Source: Halocatena salina (lineage in GTDB: Archaea > Halobacteriota > Halobacteria > Halobacteriales > Haloarculaceae). Taken from it: DNA of 64,000 bases. The position numbers were made by a program, and so were the translations under genes. The stretch is taken from the NCBI RefSeq assembly GCF_023115355.1, contig NZ_CP096019.1, positions 1,488,001 to 1,552,000 on the forward strand, given 5' to 3'. How positions within the stretch are numbered: the stretch's first letter is position 1; each line of letters opens with the position of its first letter. Positions 27,603 through 36,530 of this stretch are shown in pieces. Under the pieces are notes generated by a model that was given only the letters and a program-made list of their open reading frames with translations, did not search any database and had not been told where the DNA came from.

Positions 27603-29329
27603 TGGCGGCCGAAACCGAAAACTCGCCGGGGTTCGGCCGAGTGAGCCGGACTCGTGGTGTAGTGTTCAGATACGTGTTGTTGGTCTCGACGCTTTCGGGA
27701 CTCGTGTCGTTGGGTGTGCTTCTCACCAACGTGGCGGTCGACGCAATCCGCCCGTTCAGTGCGGATCTCGGCTGGTATACCACGTATCTCGTGGCGTTTC
27801 TGTGTCCAAGCGCGCTCGTTGGGCTGTTTCTCTACTCCAAGGATCGGGACACATTGGCTGTCGGAATCGAAGGGCTGTTCGTCCCGATTGCCGGACTGTT
27901 CGGTGCTGGGACCCTGCTTTTGCTGTTCGAAGCGATCGTGTTTTACGTCTGGTTCGCGTGGATCGCCGCGATCGCGGTGCCGGTTATCGTGTACGTCGGC
28001 TGTCGAGCGATGGAGCTGTCCCTTCGTAGGCGAACGATCGCAGTGCTTGCCACCGGGTGGATCGCGCTGTTCGGCGTTCCTGTCTCTCGGTTCATTGCTG
28101 TGCCCGATGCCCTCCCGCTGACGATCGAGTCGATCCCATCTCACGTACTGACCCTGTTGGCGCTCGGGATCCCGGAGTACGTCCAGTTCCACGTGTTGAC
28201 CATCCCGAATCAGTATCTGTCGTATCTGTTCACGCTCACGCCTCCGGTGGCTATCTACGTCGGTCGTCGTGTGCACCACAATGAAAGTCGACGTCTCGGC
28301 CGACTCGCTGGCGGTCTCGTCGTGGTTGGGGCGCTGTCGGTCGTCTTTCAGAAGGTGCTCGATCCCGGAACGGCGCTCATACTCATGATGACGGTCGCCG
28401 TTCCGACCGTCTACTACGTGGTAATGACGATCAGGCACCGGACTGACGTCCGCATCGGGTTACTCTTTCCGGCGGTCGTCGTTGGCGGTGCGTTCCTCGG
28501 CCGTGTGCTCGTCTGGGCGCTCGGAATGGAAGGCCCGGCCGCGTGGCTCGACATGGCGTTTCTCACGGACACTCCAACGGGGATGCCAGAAACGACGGGG
28601 CTCAATCCCGCACTCGTCGGATCGTTGTTGTTGATGGTCGTCGTGATCGCGTCGTCGTTTCCGCTCGGCGTCGGTGCAGCGGTGTATCTCGAAGAGTATG
28701 CGCCTGATACCTGGTACACGCGGTTCATCCAGCTCAACATCTCGAATCTCGCTGGCGTTCCGTCGGTCGTGTACGGCCTGCTCGGACTCGGACTGTTCAT
28801 CGACCTCGGTGGCTTTAGCGGACAGACGGTGTCGATCGCTGGTACGACCATCACGCTGTCGGGGCTGCCAGCAGGATCGCTGCTTGCAGGTGGTCTTGCG
28901 ATCTCTTTGCTCATCCTTCCTATCGTCATCATCTCTTCGCAGGAGGCGATCCGGTCGGTGCCTGACTCGCTCAGACAGGCCTCGTTCGGGATGGGCGCGA
29001 CCCAGTGGCAGACGATCAAAAACGTGGTGTTGCCGCGTTCGATTCCCGGCGTTCTGACCGGGACGATCCTCGCGGTCGGGCGTGCAGTCGGCGAGACCGC
29101 ACCGCTGATCATGGTGTTGGCGGCGGACTTCAAAGTGACCCCTCCGACGAGCCTCTTCGATAAGACGAGCGCGTTACCGTTGCAGGTGTACAACTGGGCG
29201 TTTCTGCCAGACGAAGCGTTTCGTCACGGCGTGCTCGCAGCTGGTGTCGTGACGATGATCGTGGTGTTACTGTCGATCAATTCGATCGCGATCGTCGTTC
29301 GTAACAAGTACGAAACTGAACAACAATGA
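27602..29329 (+). CDS. pstA: Phosphate ABC transporter permease PstA, long form
   Basis: 575 residues, about twice the bacterial length. The C-terminal half (about 320-575) is the permease core: [85 protein letters not shown]. The N-terminal half adds about eight hydrophobic segments of unknown role, a form I believe is usual in haloarchaea. A GTG at 27599 is an alternative start. The end overlaps pstB as ATGA. Confidence 0.92.
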   Translation: MAAETENSPGFGRVSRTRGVVFRYVLLVSTLSGLVSLGVLLTNVAVDAIRPFSADLGWYTTYLVAFLCPSALVGLFLYSKDRDTLAVGIEGLFVPIAGLFGAGTLLLLFEAIVFYVWFAWIAAIAVPVIVYVGCRAMELSLRRRTIAVLATGWIALFGVPVSRFIAVPDALPLTIESIPSHVLTLLALGIPEYVQFHVLTIPNQYLSYLFTLTPPVAIYVGRRVHHNESRRLGRLAGGLVVVGALSVVFQKVLDPGTALILMMTVAVPTVYYVVMTIRHRTDVRIGLLFPAVVVGGAFLGRVLVWALGMEGPAAWLDMAFLTDTPTGMPETTGLNPALVGSLLLMVVVIASSFPLGVGAAVYLEEYAPDTWYTRFIQLNISNLAGVPSVVYGLLGLGLFIDLGGFSGQTVSIAGTTITLSGLPAGSLLAGGLAISLLILPIVIISSQEAIRSVPDSLRQASFGMGATQWQTIKNVVLPRSIPGVLTGTILAVGRAVGETAPLIMVLAADFKVTPPTSLFDKTSALPLQVYNWAFLPDEAFRHGVLAAGVVTMIVVLLSINSIAIVVRNKYETEQQ

Positions 29330-30255
29330 CCGACGAGACCGTAACAACTGATGAACCGGTATCGACCGAAAGCGAAATCACTCCCGAAATCGATCCAGAT
29401 CCGGCGTCGAATTCGGATTCAAACCCGGGATCGGAGTCACGGACTACCGATCGTGACGGGACAACCGAATCTGGTGGCTTCGACACGACGGAGTCGACTG
29501 TCGGGGAGCCGATCATCGAAGCACGCGATATCAACGTCTGGTACGACGATGTCCAAGCGCTCACCGACATCACCATGGATGTTCCCGAACACGGCGTGAC
29601 GGCGATGATCGGCCCGTCCGGGTGTGGGAAGTCGACGTTCCTCCGGTGTATCAACCGGATGAACGACCTCATCGACGCTGCGCGGGTCGAAGGGGAACTC
29701 AGTCTTGCTGGGAAGAACGTGTACGATCCCGACGTTGACCCGGTTGCGCTGCGTCGCCGTGTCGGGATGGTGTTCCAAAAACCCAACCCGTTTCCAAAGA
29801 GCATCTACGATAACGTCGCTTATGGATTAAAGATTCAGAACATCGACGGCGATCACGACGAGATCGTCGAAAACGCACTCCGGAAAGCGGCGTTGTTCGA
29901 GGAGGTGTCTGATCGATTGGATGAGAGTGGTCTCGAACTTTCCGGCGGTCAACAACAGCGGCTCTGCATCGCACGGGCGATCGCGCCCGATCCGGAAGTT
30001 CTCCTGATGGACGAACCGGCGAGCGCGCTCGATCCCGTTGCGACATCGCAGATCGAGGATCTCATAGATTCGTTAGCGGAGGAGTACACCGTCGTCATCG
30101 TTACCCACAACATGCAACAGGCCGCGCGAATCTCCGATAAGACGGCCGTGTTTCTCACGGGAGGAGAACTCGTGGAGTTCGACGACACTCAGAAGATCTT
30201 CGAAAACCCGGACAATCAACGCGTCGAGGACTACATCACCGGAAAATTCGGGTGA
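29326..30255 (+). CDS. pstB: Phosphate ABC transporter ATPase PstB
   Basis: A 309-residue ATPase energising PstCA. A 60-residue Asp/Glu/Ser/Thr-rich N-terminal extension precedes the ABC domain. Walker [10 protein letters not shown] is at 96-104, the PstB-specific [12 protein letters not shown] follows, and then the Q-loop [18 protein letters not shown], signature LSGGQQQR, Walker [12 protein letters not shown] and switch His in [13 protein letters not shown]. It ends the operon. No phoU follows; the next gene is a cupin on the other strand. Confidence 0.96.
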   Translation: MTDETVTTDEPVSTESEITPEIDPDPASNSDSNPGSESRTTDRDGTTESGGFDTTESTVGEPIIEARDINVWYDDVQALTDITMDVPEHGVTAMIGPSGCGKSTFLRCINRMNDLIDAARVEGELSLAGKNVYDPDVDPVALRRRVGMVFQKPNPFPKSIYDNVAYGLKIQNIDGDHDEIVENALRKAALFEEVSDRLDESGLELSGGQQQRLCIARAIAPDPEVLLMDEPASALDPVATSQIEDLIDSLAEEYTVVIVTHNMQQAARISDKTAVFLTGGELVEFDDTQKIFENPDNQRVEDYITGKFG

Positions 30256-30270
30256 TCGGTTGGGTCGAGA

Positions 30271-30591
30271 TCAGGGCGCACCCGCGAGAACGAACGTGCT
30301 TTCGGTGTCACCGTTTCGGATCTGGCGCGTCGTATCGGGTGAGAGACGGAGCGCATCTCCAGCTTCGAGCGAGATCTCCTCGCCGTCGGCCACGACGGTC
30401 GCGCTACCGTCGAGAAGCAGATACACTTCTTCTTCACCCTGTTCGCTGTGATCGTGTTCCTTTCCTGTCCACCCCGGCTCACACTCGACAACAGTCAACC
30501 CGAGCTGCTCGCAGCTCAGCGGCTCTCTGAGAAAGTGCATCGCGTTCCCGACCTGGTCCACATCGTGGTAGTTGACTTTGTCTACCGACAT
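30271..30591 (-). CDS. Cupin-domain protein
   Basis: A 106-residue single-domain cupin. Motif 1 is seen as PGWTGKEHDHSEQGEEEVYLLLDG (metal ligands His, His, Glu) and motif 2 as GDALRLSPDTTRQIRNGD, where the usual His is replaced. The ATG at 30591 gives the family-like MSVDKVNYHDVD. A GTG at 30654 would add 21 residues and sits about 25 bp from a TATA-like GTATAGAG (30675-30681), so a leaderless longer form cannot be excluded. The ligand is unknown. It is convergent with pstB. Confidence 0.85.
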   Translation of the reverse strand: MSVDKVNYHDVDQVGNAMHFLREPLSCEQLGLTVVECEPGWTGKEHDHSEQGEEEVYLLLDGSATVVADGEEISLEAGDALRLSPDTTRQIRNGDTESTFVLAGAP

Positions 30592-30900
30592 ACGGGGCGG
30601 TTTCGTCTGCAGGTCCAAAAACACACACCCCTGAATGCCCTGCCGATCGACCACTCCTGAGCTGACAATAGTCCTCTATACTGCTCTTAGCGAGAGTTAC
30701 ATAGCCCCCACGACAACAGTCAGTTGGCGCGTGCAACCGGCCGATTCGACCCATTGGAGCTTCGTCCGTTCAGTCATTCCCCCTCGGATTGCCGTGTCAC
30801 CACGCTCCCTGTGGTCCATTCGGTGCACTCTCCCCTGTACGCATGTCCACCCGCGTGTGGATCCACGGTTTCGGATCGGAGACTGGTCTCCACGCGCCAG
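30592..30900. other. Gene-free stretch between cupin and purO
   Basis: About 310 bp. The only feature I can support is a minus-strand TATA-like GTATAGAG at 30675-30681 for the cupin gene. Short open frames here have no protein-family character, and no known RNA fold was recognised. Confidence 0.5.
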
Positions 30901-31470
30901 TTAGTCGTTCACAACAGCTGTTTCGATAGTCTCATCGACGGTGACACCGGCTGCACAGACGGGGTGCTCGAACTCGTGGAAATACACCTCACGAGCCGCC
31001 TCGGAGGCTGTTTCAGCATCGAACGCGAACGGCTCGGGAGTGTCTCGTTCGTAGGTTGCGACGAGCGTTGGTGTGGTGACCTCGTGTACGAGGAGTGCGT
31101 CAGTTCGGACCGTTCCGACGTACGCTGATTCCGATCCAACGATGCCGGCAATACGTGGCGTGTCGTAGTCGTCTTTCTCATAATCGAGCGCCAGTAGCGC
31201 CTCGGCCATCCCATCGCGGACGGGATACCCCCGATCGAGCTTCTCAGCGATGGGATCGACGTGAGAACCGTTCCCGAGGACGACCGTATCGTCGACCTGC
31301 CGCAGGCAGTTGTACGCGATGTACGGATTGTCCGTTTCCGGTGCGTCCGTCGTGGGACCGACGGTCAACGTTCCGTCCCGGTCGGTTATCGCCCGATGGG
31401 GAAATGAACGAGACGAGACGCGGTACGCACCGATACCAGGAGCGACGACGATGAAACGTCCGACGTACAT
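30901..31470 (-). CDS. purO: IMP cyclohydrolase, archaeal type
   Basis: A 189-residue enzyme for the last step of purine synthesis (FAICAR to IMP), the archaeal PurO family unrelated to bacterial PurH. It starts [12 protein letters not shown] at 31470; the motif [10 protein letters not shown] follows. [24 protein letters not shown] and [14 protein letters not shown] are further family-like blocks. Upstream in-frame codons exist to 31602 but overlap the tRNA-Gln gene region and are not family-like. Confidence 0.92.
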   Translation of the reverse strand: MYVGRFIVVAPGIGAYRVSSRSFPHRAITDRDGTLTVGPTTDAPETDNPYIAYNCLRQVDDTVVLGNGSHVDPIAEKLDRGYPVRDGMAEALLALDYEKDDYDTPRIAGIVGSESAYVGTVRTDALLVHEVTTPTLVATYERDTPEPFAFDAETASEAAREVYFHEFEHPVCAAGVTVDETIETAVVND

Positions 31471-31580
31471 GCTCGCCTGTCGCTTGCTGGCGGGCATATA
31501 GCTGGCGATACCCCTCTGACAAACCGGTTTGTCTTCGCAACACTCATTAGGATGTATCGAATACCACTGCATGACGAAAC

Positions 31581-31653
31581 AGTCCCATGGGGTAGTGGCC
31601 AATCCTTCCGCCTTCTGGGGGCCGAGACCCAGGTTCGAATCCTGGTGGGACTA
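31581..31653 (+). tRNA. tRNA-Gln (CTG)
   Basis: 73 nt: acceptor AGTCCCA pairs with TGGGACT, discriminator A at 31653. The loop TTCTGGG gives anticodon CTG. T arm CCAGG-TTCGAAT-CCTGG. The body GGGGTAGTGGCCAATCC matches haloarchaeal tRNA-Gln. The anticodon stem CCGCC/GGCCG contains one C-C mismatch. Confidence 0.9.
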
Positions 31654-31675
31654 TTCTCTTTCGAGGCTGAATTCT

Positions 31676-32587
31676 TTAGATTTTCAGCTGCCGAACGATA
31701 GCCTCCCGAACTGACATCGGCAATCCATCGGTCCCATGGGCCGTTACGACGGTACAATTGGCTTTTTCACTGATAGTCTCGGGAAGTGATCCGAAAATAG
31801 CCCGGGCTACCGGTCCAGACCGTGGTGCCCCAATACAGATCGTATCGTACTCGCTGGCGTGTGTAAGGATCGCTTGTTCGATATCCGCTGTTACTGCAAC
31901 CGAGCGCTCGATACACAGCTCCTCGGCATTTTTGACGAACGTTTCCATGACGCCTGTCTCCGCAATGAGTGTCTCGATGATGTCCCCTCTTCGTCCCTCC
32001 GGAGAGTGGTTGTCATCCGTGTGATCTGGCTCTTGAACGTTGAGAAATCCGAGTTTTCCCTTTGTTGCGAACTCTGCGCCCCGCCGAGCAGCGATCGGCG
32101 TGTGTGGCCCTTGCCCTACGAGCACCAAGACGGAATCACTCCAGTCGCCTTCAGGGCCGAACGTTACCAGTGTCACGTCACAGGAAGCTCGCCCAACGAC
32201 AGGATCGATGGATGAGCCGAGCACGTAGTTTCGTACGCTGCGGGTACCATTCCAGTGTAAAAGCACGTGATCGACATTTTCTTCTTTGATTATCTTGAGA
32301 ACGGCCGATCCGGCGTTTCGGCCGACGATCTCCCGCGTTCGTAATCCGACGTTGAACTCCGACACTATATCGCGGGCCGACGACAGCAGTGCCCGTCGTT
32401 GTTTGATGTGTTCCGCTTCAAATTCTGGCTCCCGGGAGAGGATCGTCTGCTGTGTCACTTTGATTACGTTCACTGCCATGACCTCAGCATTCTCATCTTC
32501 ATGTGCGTGCGCACTCGCGGCGGCCATACGGATGAGATCGCTTCCTGTCTCGGGGTCCACAACGGGGACCATGATTCGATGGGACAT
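31676..32587 (-). CDS. Tandem universal stress protein
   Basis: 303 residues with two UspA domains (about 1-145 and 150-290). The first begins RIMVPVVDPETGSDLIRMAAA and ends with VDHVLLHWNGTRSVRNYVLGSSIDPVVGRASCDVTLV. The second ends YDTICIGAPRSGPVARAIFGSLPETISEKANCTVVTA, an ATP-binding G-x2-G-x9-G-like loop. In some haloarchaea such tandem domains are fused to amino-acid transporters; here it stands alone. TATA at about 32616-32626. Confidence 0.9.
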   Translation of the reverse strand: MSHRIMVPVVDPETGSDLIRMAAASAHAHEDENAEVMAVNVIKVTQQTILSREPEFEAEHIKQRRALLSSARDIVSEFNVGLRTREIVGRNAGSAVLKIIKEENVDHVLLHWNGTRSVRNYVLGSSIDPVVGRASCDVTLVTFGPEGDWSDSVLVLVGQGPHTPIAARRGAEFATKGKLGFLNVQEPDHTDDNHSPEGRRGDIIETLIAETGVMETFVKNAEELCIERSVAVTADIEQAILTHASEYDTICIGAPRSGPVARAIFGSLPETISEKANCTVVTAHGTDGLPMSVREAIVRQLKI

Positions 32588-32615
32588 GGCTCCTATCGTA
32601 GTGAAACAAATGATT

Positions 32616-32626
32616 CTATATAAATA
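32616..32626 (-). promoter_or_regulatory. TATA box of the universal stress protein gene
   Basis: Minus strand TATTTATATAG about 29 to 39 bp upstream of the ATG at 32587, implying a very short leader. Confidence 0.7.
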
Positions 32627-32844
32627 CTAGTAGATGTATTATTTGACTGTAATAGTTCCGGCAGTCGCCGAACCATTGTTCGATGTCGGTAGCGAGAAGC
32701 TCCTGAGAATTACTGTCGGATACTGTCAATACACATCATGCATCATCCTTATCGTATTCTACAATTGCATACTTATCCTTTTCCGAGGACTGATCATATC
32801 CGTGCTACCGTACAGTTGAAAACCCCAGATGACATGGTGGGGGT

Positions 32845-34353
32845 ATGTCCACACCGGATCTCGCGGATCGTGTTGCCGAGTTGCTGTCGGTAGACCACGA
32901 CGAGTTCATGGCCCGTGTTGAACGGGAAACCGAGTGGTTGAAAGCGGAGATACGGGACGGGACCTTCGATAATCCACAGGGAATCGTCGGTCTCGAATAC
33001 GAGTTTTACGGTGTCGACGACGAAACTGACGCGTTGAAGCGAGTCCCACGCCGGTTGCTCGAATACATCGGATTCGAAAAGGAGTTGGGACTCCACAACG
33101 CGGAGATGCAAACCACGCCACAGCCGCTGTCGACGTACGGACTTGCCGCTCAGGAGGCGGAAGTTCAGGCCCGACTGGATGCTGCGCTGCGCGAGACGAA
33201 ATCGTCCGGGATCCGCCTCGTGAGCGATGGGATGTGGACGATCCCCCCGGTCGGAGAAAGCGCGACGGGGTATCTCACGGGGAGCGTCCTCGACAATGAC
33301 ATTCGCATTGCGACGAATATGAGCGGTTCCGAACGCTACCACGCGATGGCGAACGTGGAGTTCGGTGCGGAGTTGTCCCTGGACGCCCCTCACGTCACGC
33401 TGTCAGCCGACACCGTGATGTCTGAAAGTCTTATCACTTCAGTTCAACCGCACTACCAGGTCTCTCACGCGCCTGACCTTCCGACGTACTTCCAGTACGC
33501 GCTTCGGATCGCTGGGCCGTTGCTTGCGCTCGGTGTGAACTCGCCGTTTTTCCCACCAGAGCTGTACAACGACGATGTCGATGTCCAAACCATTCTAGAC
33601 GACGGATGGATGGAAAACCGGATCGCCGTTTTCGAGTCGATTCTGAACCCCCCACAACAGCCCAAAGTGTGCTTTCCCGAGGACATCGATTCCGTCGAGA
33701 TGGCGATCGATCGGATCGTAGACGACCGTACTGTCGTTCCGATGTTGTTCGACGGATCGGATCGCTTTGGCGATCAGTTCGCCCACTTTCGCCACAAACA
33801 CGGCACGTACTGGCGGTGGGTTCGTCCCGTCTTTGATGGACCGACGAAATCACACGCAAACGCCCGAATCGAGTTCCGTCCGCTTCCCGGACAGCCGACG
33901 GTTCGAGACGTGATCTGTCTACAGGCGATGTACGCGGGCCTACTCGAAAGCCTCGCAAAGCGTGAACATCCCGTCAAACAACTACCGTGGGATGCGAGCG
34001 AAGAGAACTTCTATACTGCCGCTCGGAACGGTCTTTCGGGATCGTTCCAGTGGCTCACTGCCGATGGTGTCGAGACGACGGACAAAGCGACCATCTACGA
34101 AGAACTGTTCGACTATGCTCGGGATGGACTGTCGTTGCGAGGGTTGACACGTCGAGAGATCGATCGGTACATCGCACCGCTAGAAGAACGGTATCAAAAG
34201 GGTGTCACGCCCGCTCGGTGGAAACACGACCGGGTCAGAAACGCGGTCGATTCGGGAACGCCGTTCGTCGAGGCTGTGTGGGAGATGCAGACCGAGTACA
34301 TCGAACGACAAGAACAGACGCTCATTGAGGGCCGCTTTGTGGACTGGCTGTAG
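32845..34353 (+). CDS. GCS2-like carboxylate-amine ligase family protein
   Basis: 502 residues. GLEYEFYGVD at about 49-58 corresponds to the GxExEF glutamate/ATP site of glutamate-cysteine ligase 2 enzymes. Other conserved-looking blocks are GLHNAEMQTTPQPLSTYGL, NVEFGAELSLDAPHV, QFAHFRHKHGTYWRWVRP and ANARIEFRPLPGQPTVRDV. It is clearly longer than the usual GCS2 of about 370 residues. Family-level assignment only; the amino acid joined is unknown. The ATG follows GGTGGGGG. It begins a three-gene rightward set with an unknown protein and a FilR1-type regulator. Confidence 0.75.
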   Translation: MSTPDLADRVAELLSVDHDEFMARVERETEWLKAEIRDGTFDNPQGIVGLEYEFYGVDDETDALKRVPRRLLEYIGFEKELGLHNAEMQTTPQPLSTYGLAAQEAEVQARLDAALRETKSSGIRLVSDGMWTIPPVGESATGYLTGSVLDNDIRIATNMSGSERYHAMANVEFGAELSLDAPHVTLSADTVMSESLITSVQPHYQVSHAPDLPTYFQYALRIAGPLLALGVNSPFFPPELYNDDVDVQTILDDGWMENRIAVFESILNPPQQPKVCFPEDIDSVEMAIDRIVDDRTVVPMLFDGSDRFGDQFAHFRHKHGTYWRWVRPVFDGPTKSHANARIEFRPLPGQPTVRDVICLQAMYAGLLESLAKREHPVKQLPWDASEENFYTAARNGLSGSFQWLTADGVETTDKATIYEELFDYARDGLSLRGLTRREIDRYIAPLEERYQKGVTPARWKHDRVRNAVDSGTPFVEAVWEMQTEYIERQEQTLIEGRFVDWL

Positions 34354-34509
34354 CACGCGGGCGCTGCTCATCCATTGAGTAATTTGCTCACTACGTGATC
34401 GATTTGGTCATCCAGTAATTATTTCTGTGAAACGGTACACGAATGGGTAATGGATGCTGGACGTTTTCGACCAGCGAGATAATAAGATTCTCACGAATAT
34501 CGGGTGACA

Positions 34510-35112
34510 ATGACAGCGCCTCCCGGTCCAACTGATGGACGTACCGACGACCGACTCGACCAGTTCGATGACGATCGATCACACGTCCTCATCGAAAGCG
34601 GCTGTCTTCGTGAACTCGCAGCCAACGTTCTGGACCGGTCGGAGAATGCGGTGTCGAACGCGGCGATTGACGTTCGTCAGACGGCGTTCGAACCCCTGCA
34701 AACCACCGAAATCGTCAGACGGCTCCCTGACTACGAGCAACTCGTCGCGGTTATCGGGAAACGTGGCGACTGTCGATTGACGGTACCTCAGTGTACGCTG
34801 ACTGCTGTCGCCGATGTCGCCAAACGAACGTGGGAACTCCTCGCGTTCGAGATCACGTATCCTCACCAAAACACCGTGTATTCGATCTTCGGCCGCACGA
34901 TCGATCGATCGTCCGATTCCGTAGTGACCATCGTCGATCCGCAACCGAACGCGATGCAAGCCGACACGGCAGTTCTCTATGACATTACTACTGACCGACT
35001 CGATCCGATCCAGATCTCTCTCGATACACCTCTCTCTCCTTCTGATCGGCCTTCCGAACGACGCTCTACCGACGTGGGTTATCACGTCGCCATCGACTGG
35101 TTCCTTTCGTAA
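34510..35112 (+). CDS. Uncharacterised 200-residue protein
   Basis: I do not recognise this protein. It has an acidic N-terminus (DGRTDDRLDQFDDDRSH), no signal peptide or membrane segment, and a central mixed helix/strand part (SGCLRELAANVLDRSENAVSN, VAVIGKRGDCRLTVPQCTLTAVADVAKRTWELL). It ends YHVAIDWFLS. Codon use looks like its neighbours. The ATG at 34510 is preferred to GTG at 34504. The 156 bp upstream contains no gene. Confidence 0.7.
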   Translation: MTAPPGPTDGRTDDRLDQFDDDRSHVLIESGCLRELAANVLDRSENAVSNAAIDVRQTAFEPLQTTEIVRRLPDYEQLVAVIGKRGDCRLTVPQCTLTAVADVAKRTWELLAFEITYPHQNTVYSIFGRTIDRSSDSVVTIVDPQPNAMQADTAVLYDITTDRLDPIQISLDTPLSPSDRPSERRSTDVGYHVAIDWFLS

Positions 35113-35332
35113 CCATCGACTCGTTCGTACGTGCGCTGTGGAGACTCCGTATATCTTCCAAACTTATATCTAATAATATTATATCATAAATATATGAAAG
35201 TATATATTTATAACATGCTACAAGTATTAGCTGAATGATTGTTATGTGGTTGTATAGTTCCTTTATCAATTTGTCGATTGGATGTGGTCATATATCAATA
35301 AATTTTTTGTTGCTTGCTCAAAGAGCCTTCGT

Positions 35333-36145
35333 ATGCCATCCACCTCAGAGGTCGCTGAAATACTACGGAAAAGATATGAGTGGCTTCCATACTTGGCAGA
35401 GTCCGAACTCACAAAGCCGGAACTGTGTGATCGGATAGATGTCTCCCGTTCGACCGTCGATAGAGGAGTGTCTGAGTTGGAATCGGCTGAAATCGTCGAT
35501 CGAACTGCTAACGGCTACCAACTAACGGCGTTCGGTGATCTCCTCTGCCAGCTCCGAAAATCGTATTTACGTTCATTGGAGACGATCTATCGCGCTCAAG
35601 GGATGCAGACGCCTCTCCCGACCGATCAGTACGGGGAACAGATCTTGTTTGACGGCGGTGACGTGGTTCTTCCGGAGCCACACCTCCCGGAAAAACCCAC
35701 ACGACGGATCCTCTCATTGATCACAGACTCCCGTGCGGTGTACGGCCTTACTCCGGTTATGCACGATCAGTACGTCTCTACTAGCTACGAACAGGTGATG
35801 ATGCACGATTTGGAGTTCGAGTTTCTCATCACGTCTCAGATCTTCGATGGACTCGTTTCCTTGTATTCCGAATGGCTCATCAACGCGTTCCAACGGGATG
35901 CGTTCGTGATTTACGAATGCCAACAGCTCCCACCCTTCGGATTAGCCATCTTTGAACGGAAATCGGACGGCTCTCACACGGTCGTATTGGCTCTGTACGC
36001 CGACAACGGACTGAGTGGAATCATCGAGAACGACACCAGAAAAGCCGTCGGCTGGGCAAAGCAACTGTATCGTGATTATCGGGAGGCTGCCACACACATC
36101 GATACCGACTACGTCAGGAAAACGTTGAACCAGGAGCGACCATGA
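35333..36145 (+). CDS. Winged-helix regulator with FilR1-type sensory domain
   Basis: 270 residues. The N-terminal winged helix (about 8-75) shows LTKPELCDRIDVSRSTVDRGVSELESAEIVDR followed by NGYQLTAFGDLL. The middle and C-terminal region (SLITDSRAVYGLTPVMHDQYVSTS, then FGLAIFERKSDGSHTVVLALYADNGLSGIIENDT) matches the FilR1 middle domain common in archaeal regulators. The ligand is unknown. ATG 35333 is used; an ATG at 35282 would add 17 atypical residues. The upstream 35113-35330 is very AT-rich and holds its promoter. Confidence 0.85.
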   Translation: MPSTSEVAEILRKRYEWLPYLAESELTKPELCDRIDVSRSTVDRGVSELESAEIVDRTANGYQLTAFGDLLCQLRKSYLRSLETIYRAQGMQTPLPTDQYGEQILFDGGDVVLPEPHLPEKPTRRILSLITDSRAVYGLTPVMHDQYVSTSYEQVMMHDLEFEFLITSQIFDGLVSLYSEWLINAFQRDAFVIYECQQLPPFGLAIFERKSDGSHTVVLALYADNGLSGIIENDTRKAVGWAKQLYRDYREAATHIDTDYVRKTLNQERP

Positions 36146-36208
36146 CTTCCCGAACGCGTCCATGGATAACGAAAAAGATTAACGGACGGTCAAACTACAC
36201 TCATACGA

Positions 36209-36289
36209 GCCGGGATGGCCGAGTGGTAAGGCGCACGCCTGGAAAGCGTGTTCCCTCTGGGATCCAGGGTTCAAATCCCTGTCCCGGCG
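36209..36289 (+). tRNA. tRNA-Ser (GGA)
   Basis: 81 nt with a long variable arm. Acceptor GCCGGGA pairs with TCCCGGC; discriminator G at 36289. Anticodon loop CTGGAAA gives GGA. T arm CAGGG-TTCAAAT-CCCTG. Confidence 0.97.
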
Positions 36290-36496
36290 TTTTCATTTCG
36301 TCTCGTCGACACCTGATCAACGATTCGTCGGTTTTCCATGTCGACCATATAAATCTTCTACCGAACTGGACTCTCCATTGCTGTAACCGATCTCAGCCGG
36401 CCGCATTGGAGTGGCTGTGTGCTCGTTGTCTCCCGTGGTTTGGGTGGGCTTACTTCCATGCCGTGTGTTACCCTGTTGCTTCCTGAACCACATACA

Positions 36497-36505
36497 TTTA
36501 TATAG
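36497..36505 (+). promoter_or_regulatory. TATA box of the thermosome gene
   Basis: TTTATATAG centred about 30 bp before the ATG at 36531, implying a leaderless or nearly leaderless transcript. Confidence 0.8.
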
Positions 36506-36530
36506 AATCGCAAACAACGACTGACTGATC

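Noticed and set aside
30592-30900. A stable RNA (RNase P or SRP RNA) in the cupin/purO gap
   Set aside because: The conserved core motifs of these RNAs were not found, and no extended helices were evident.
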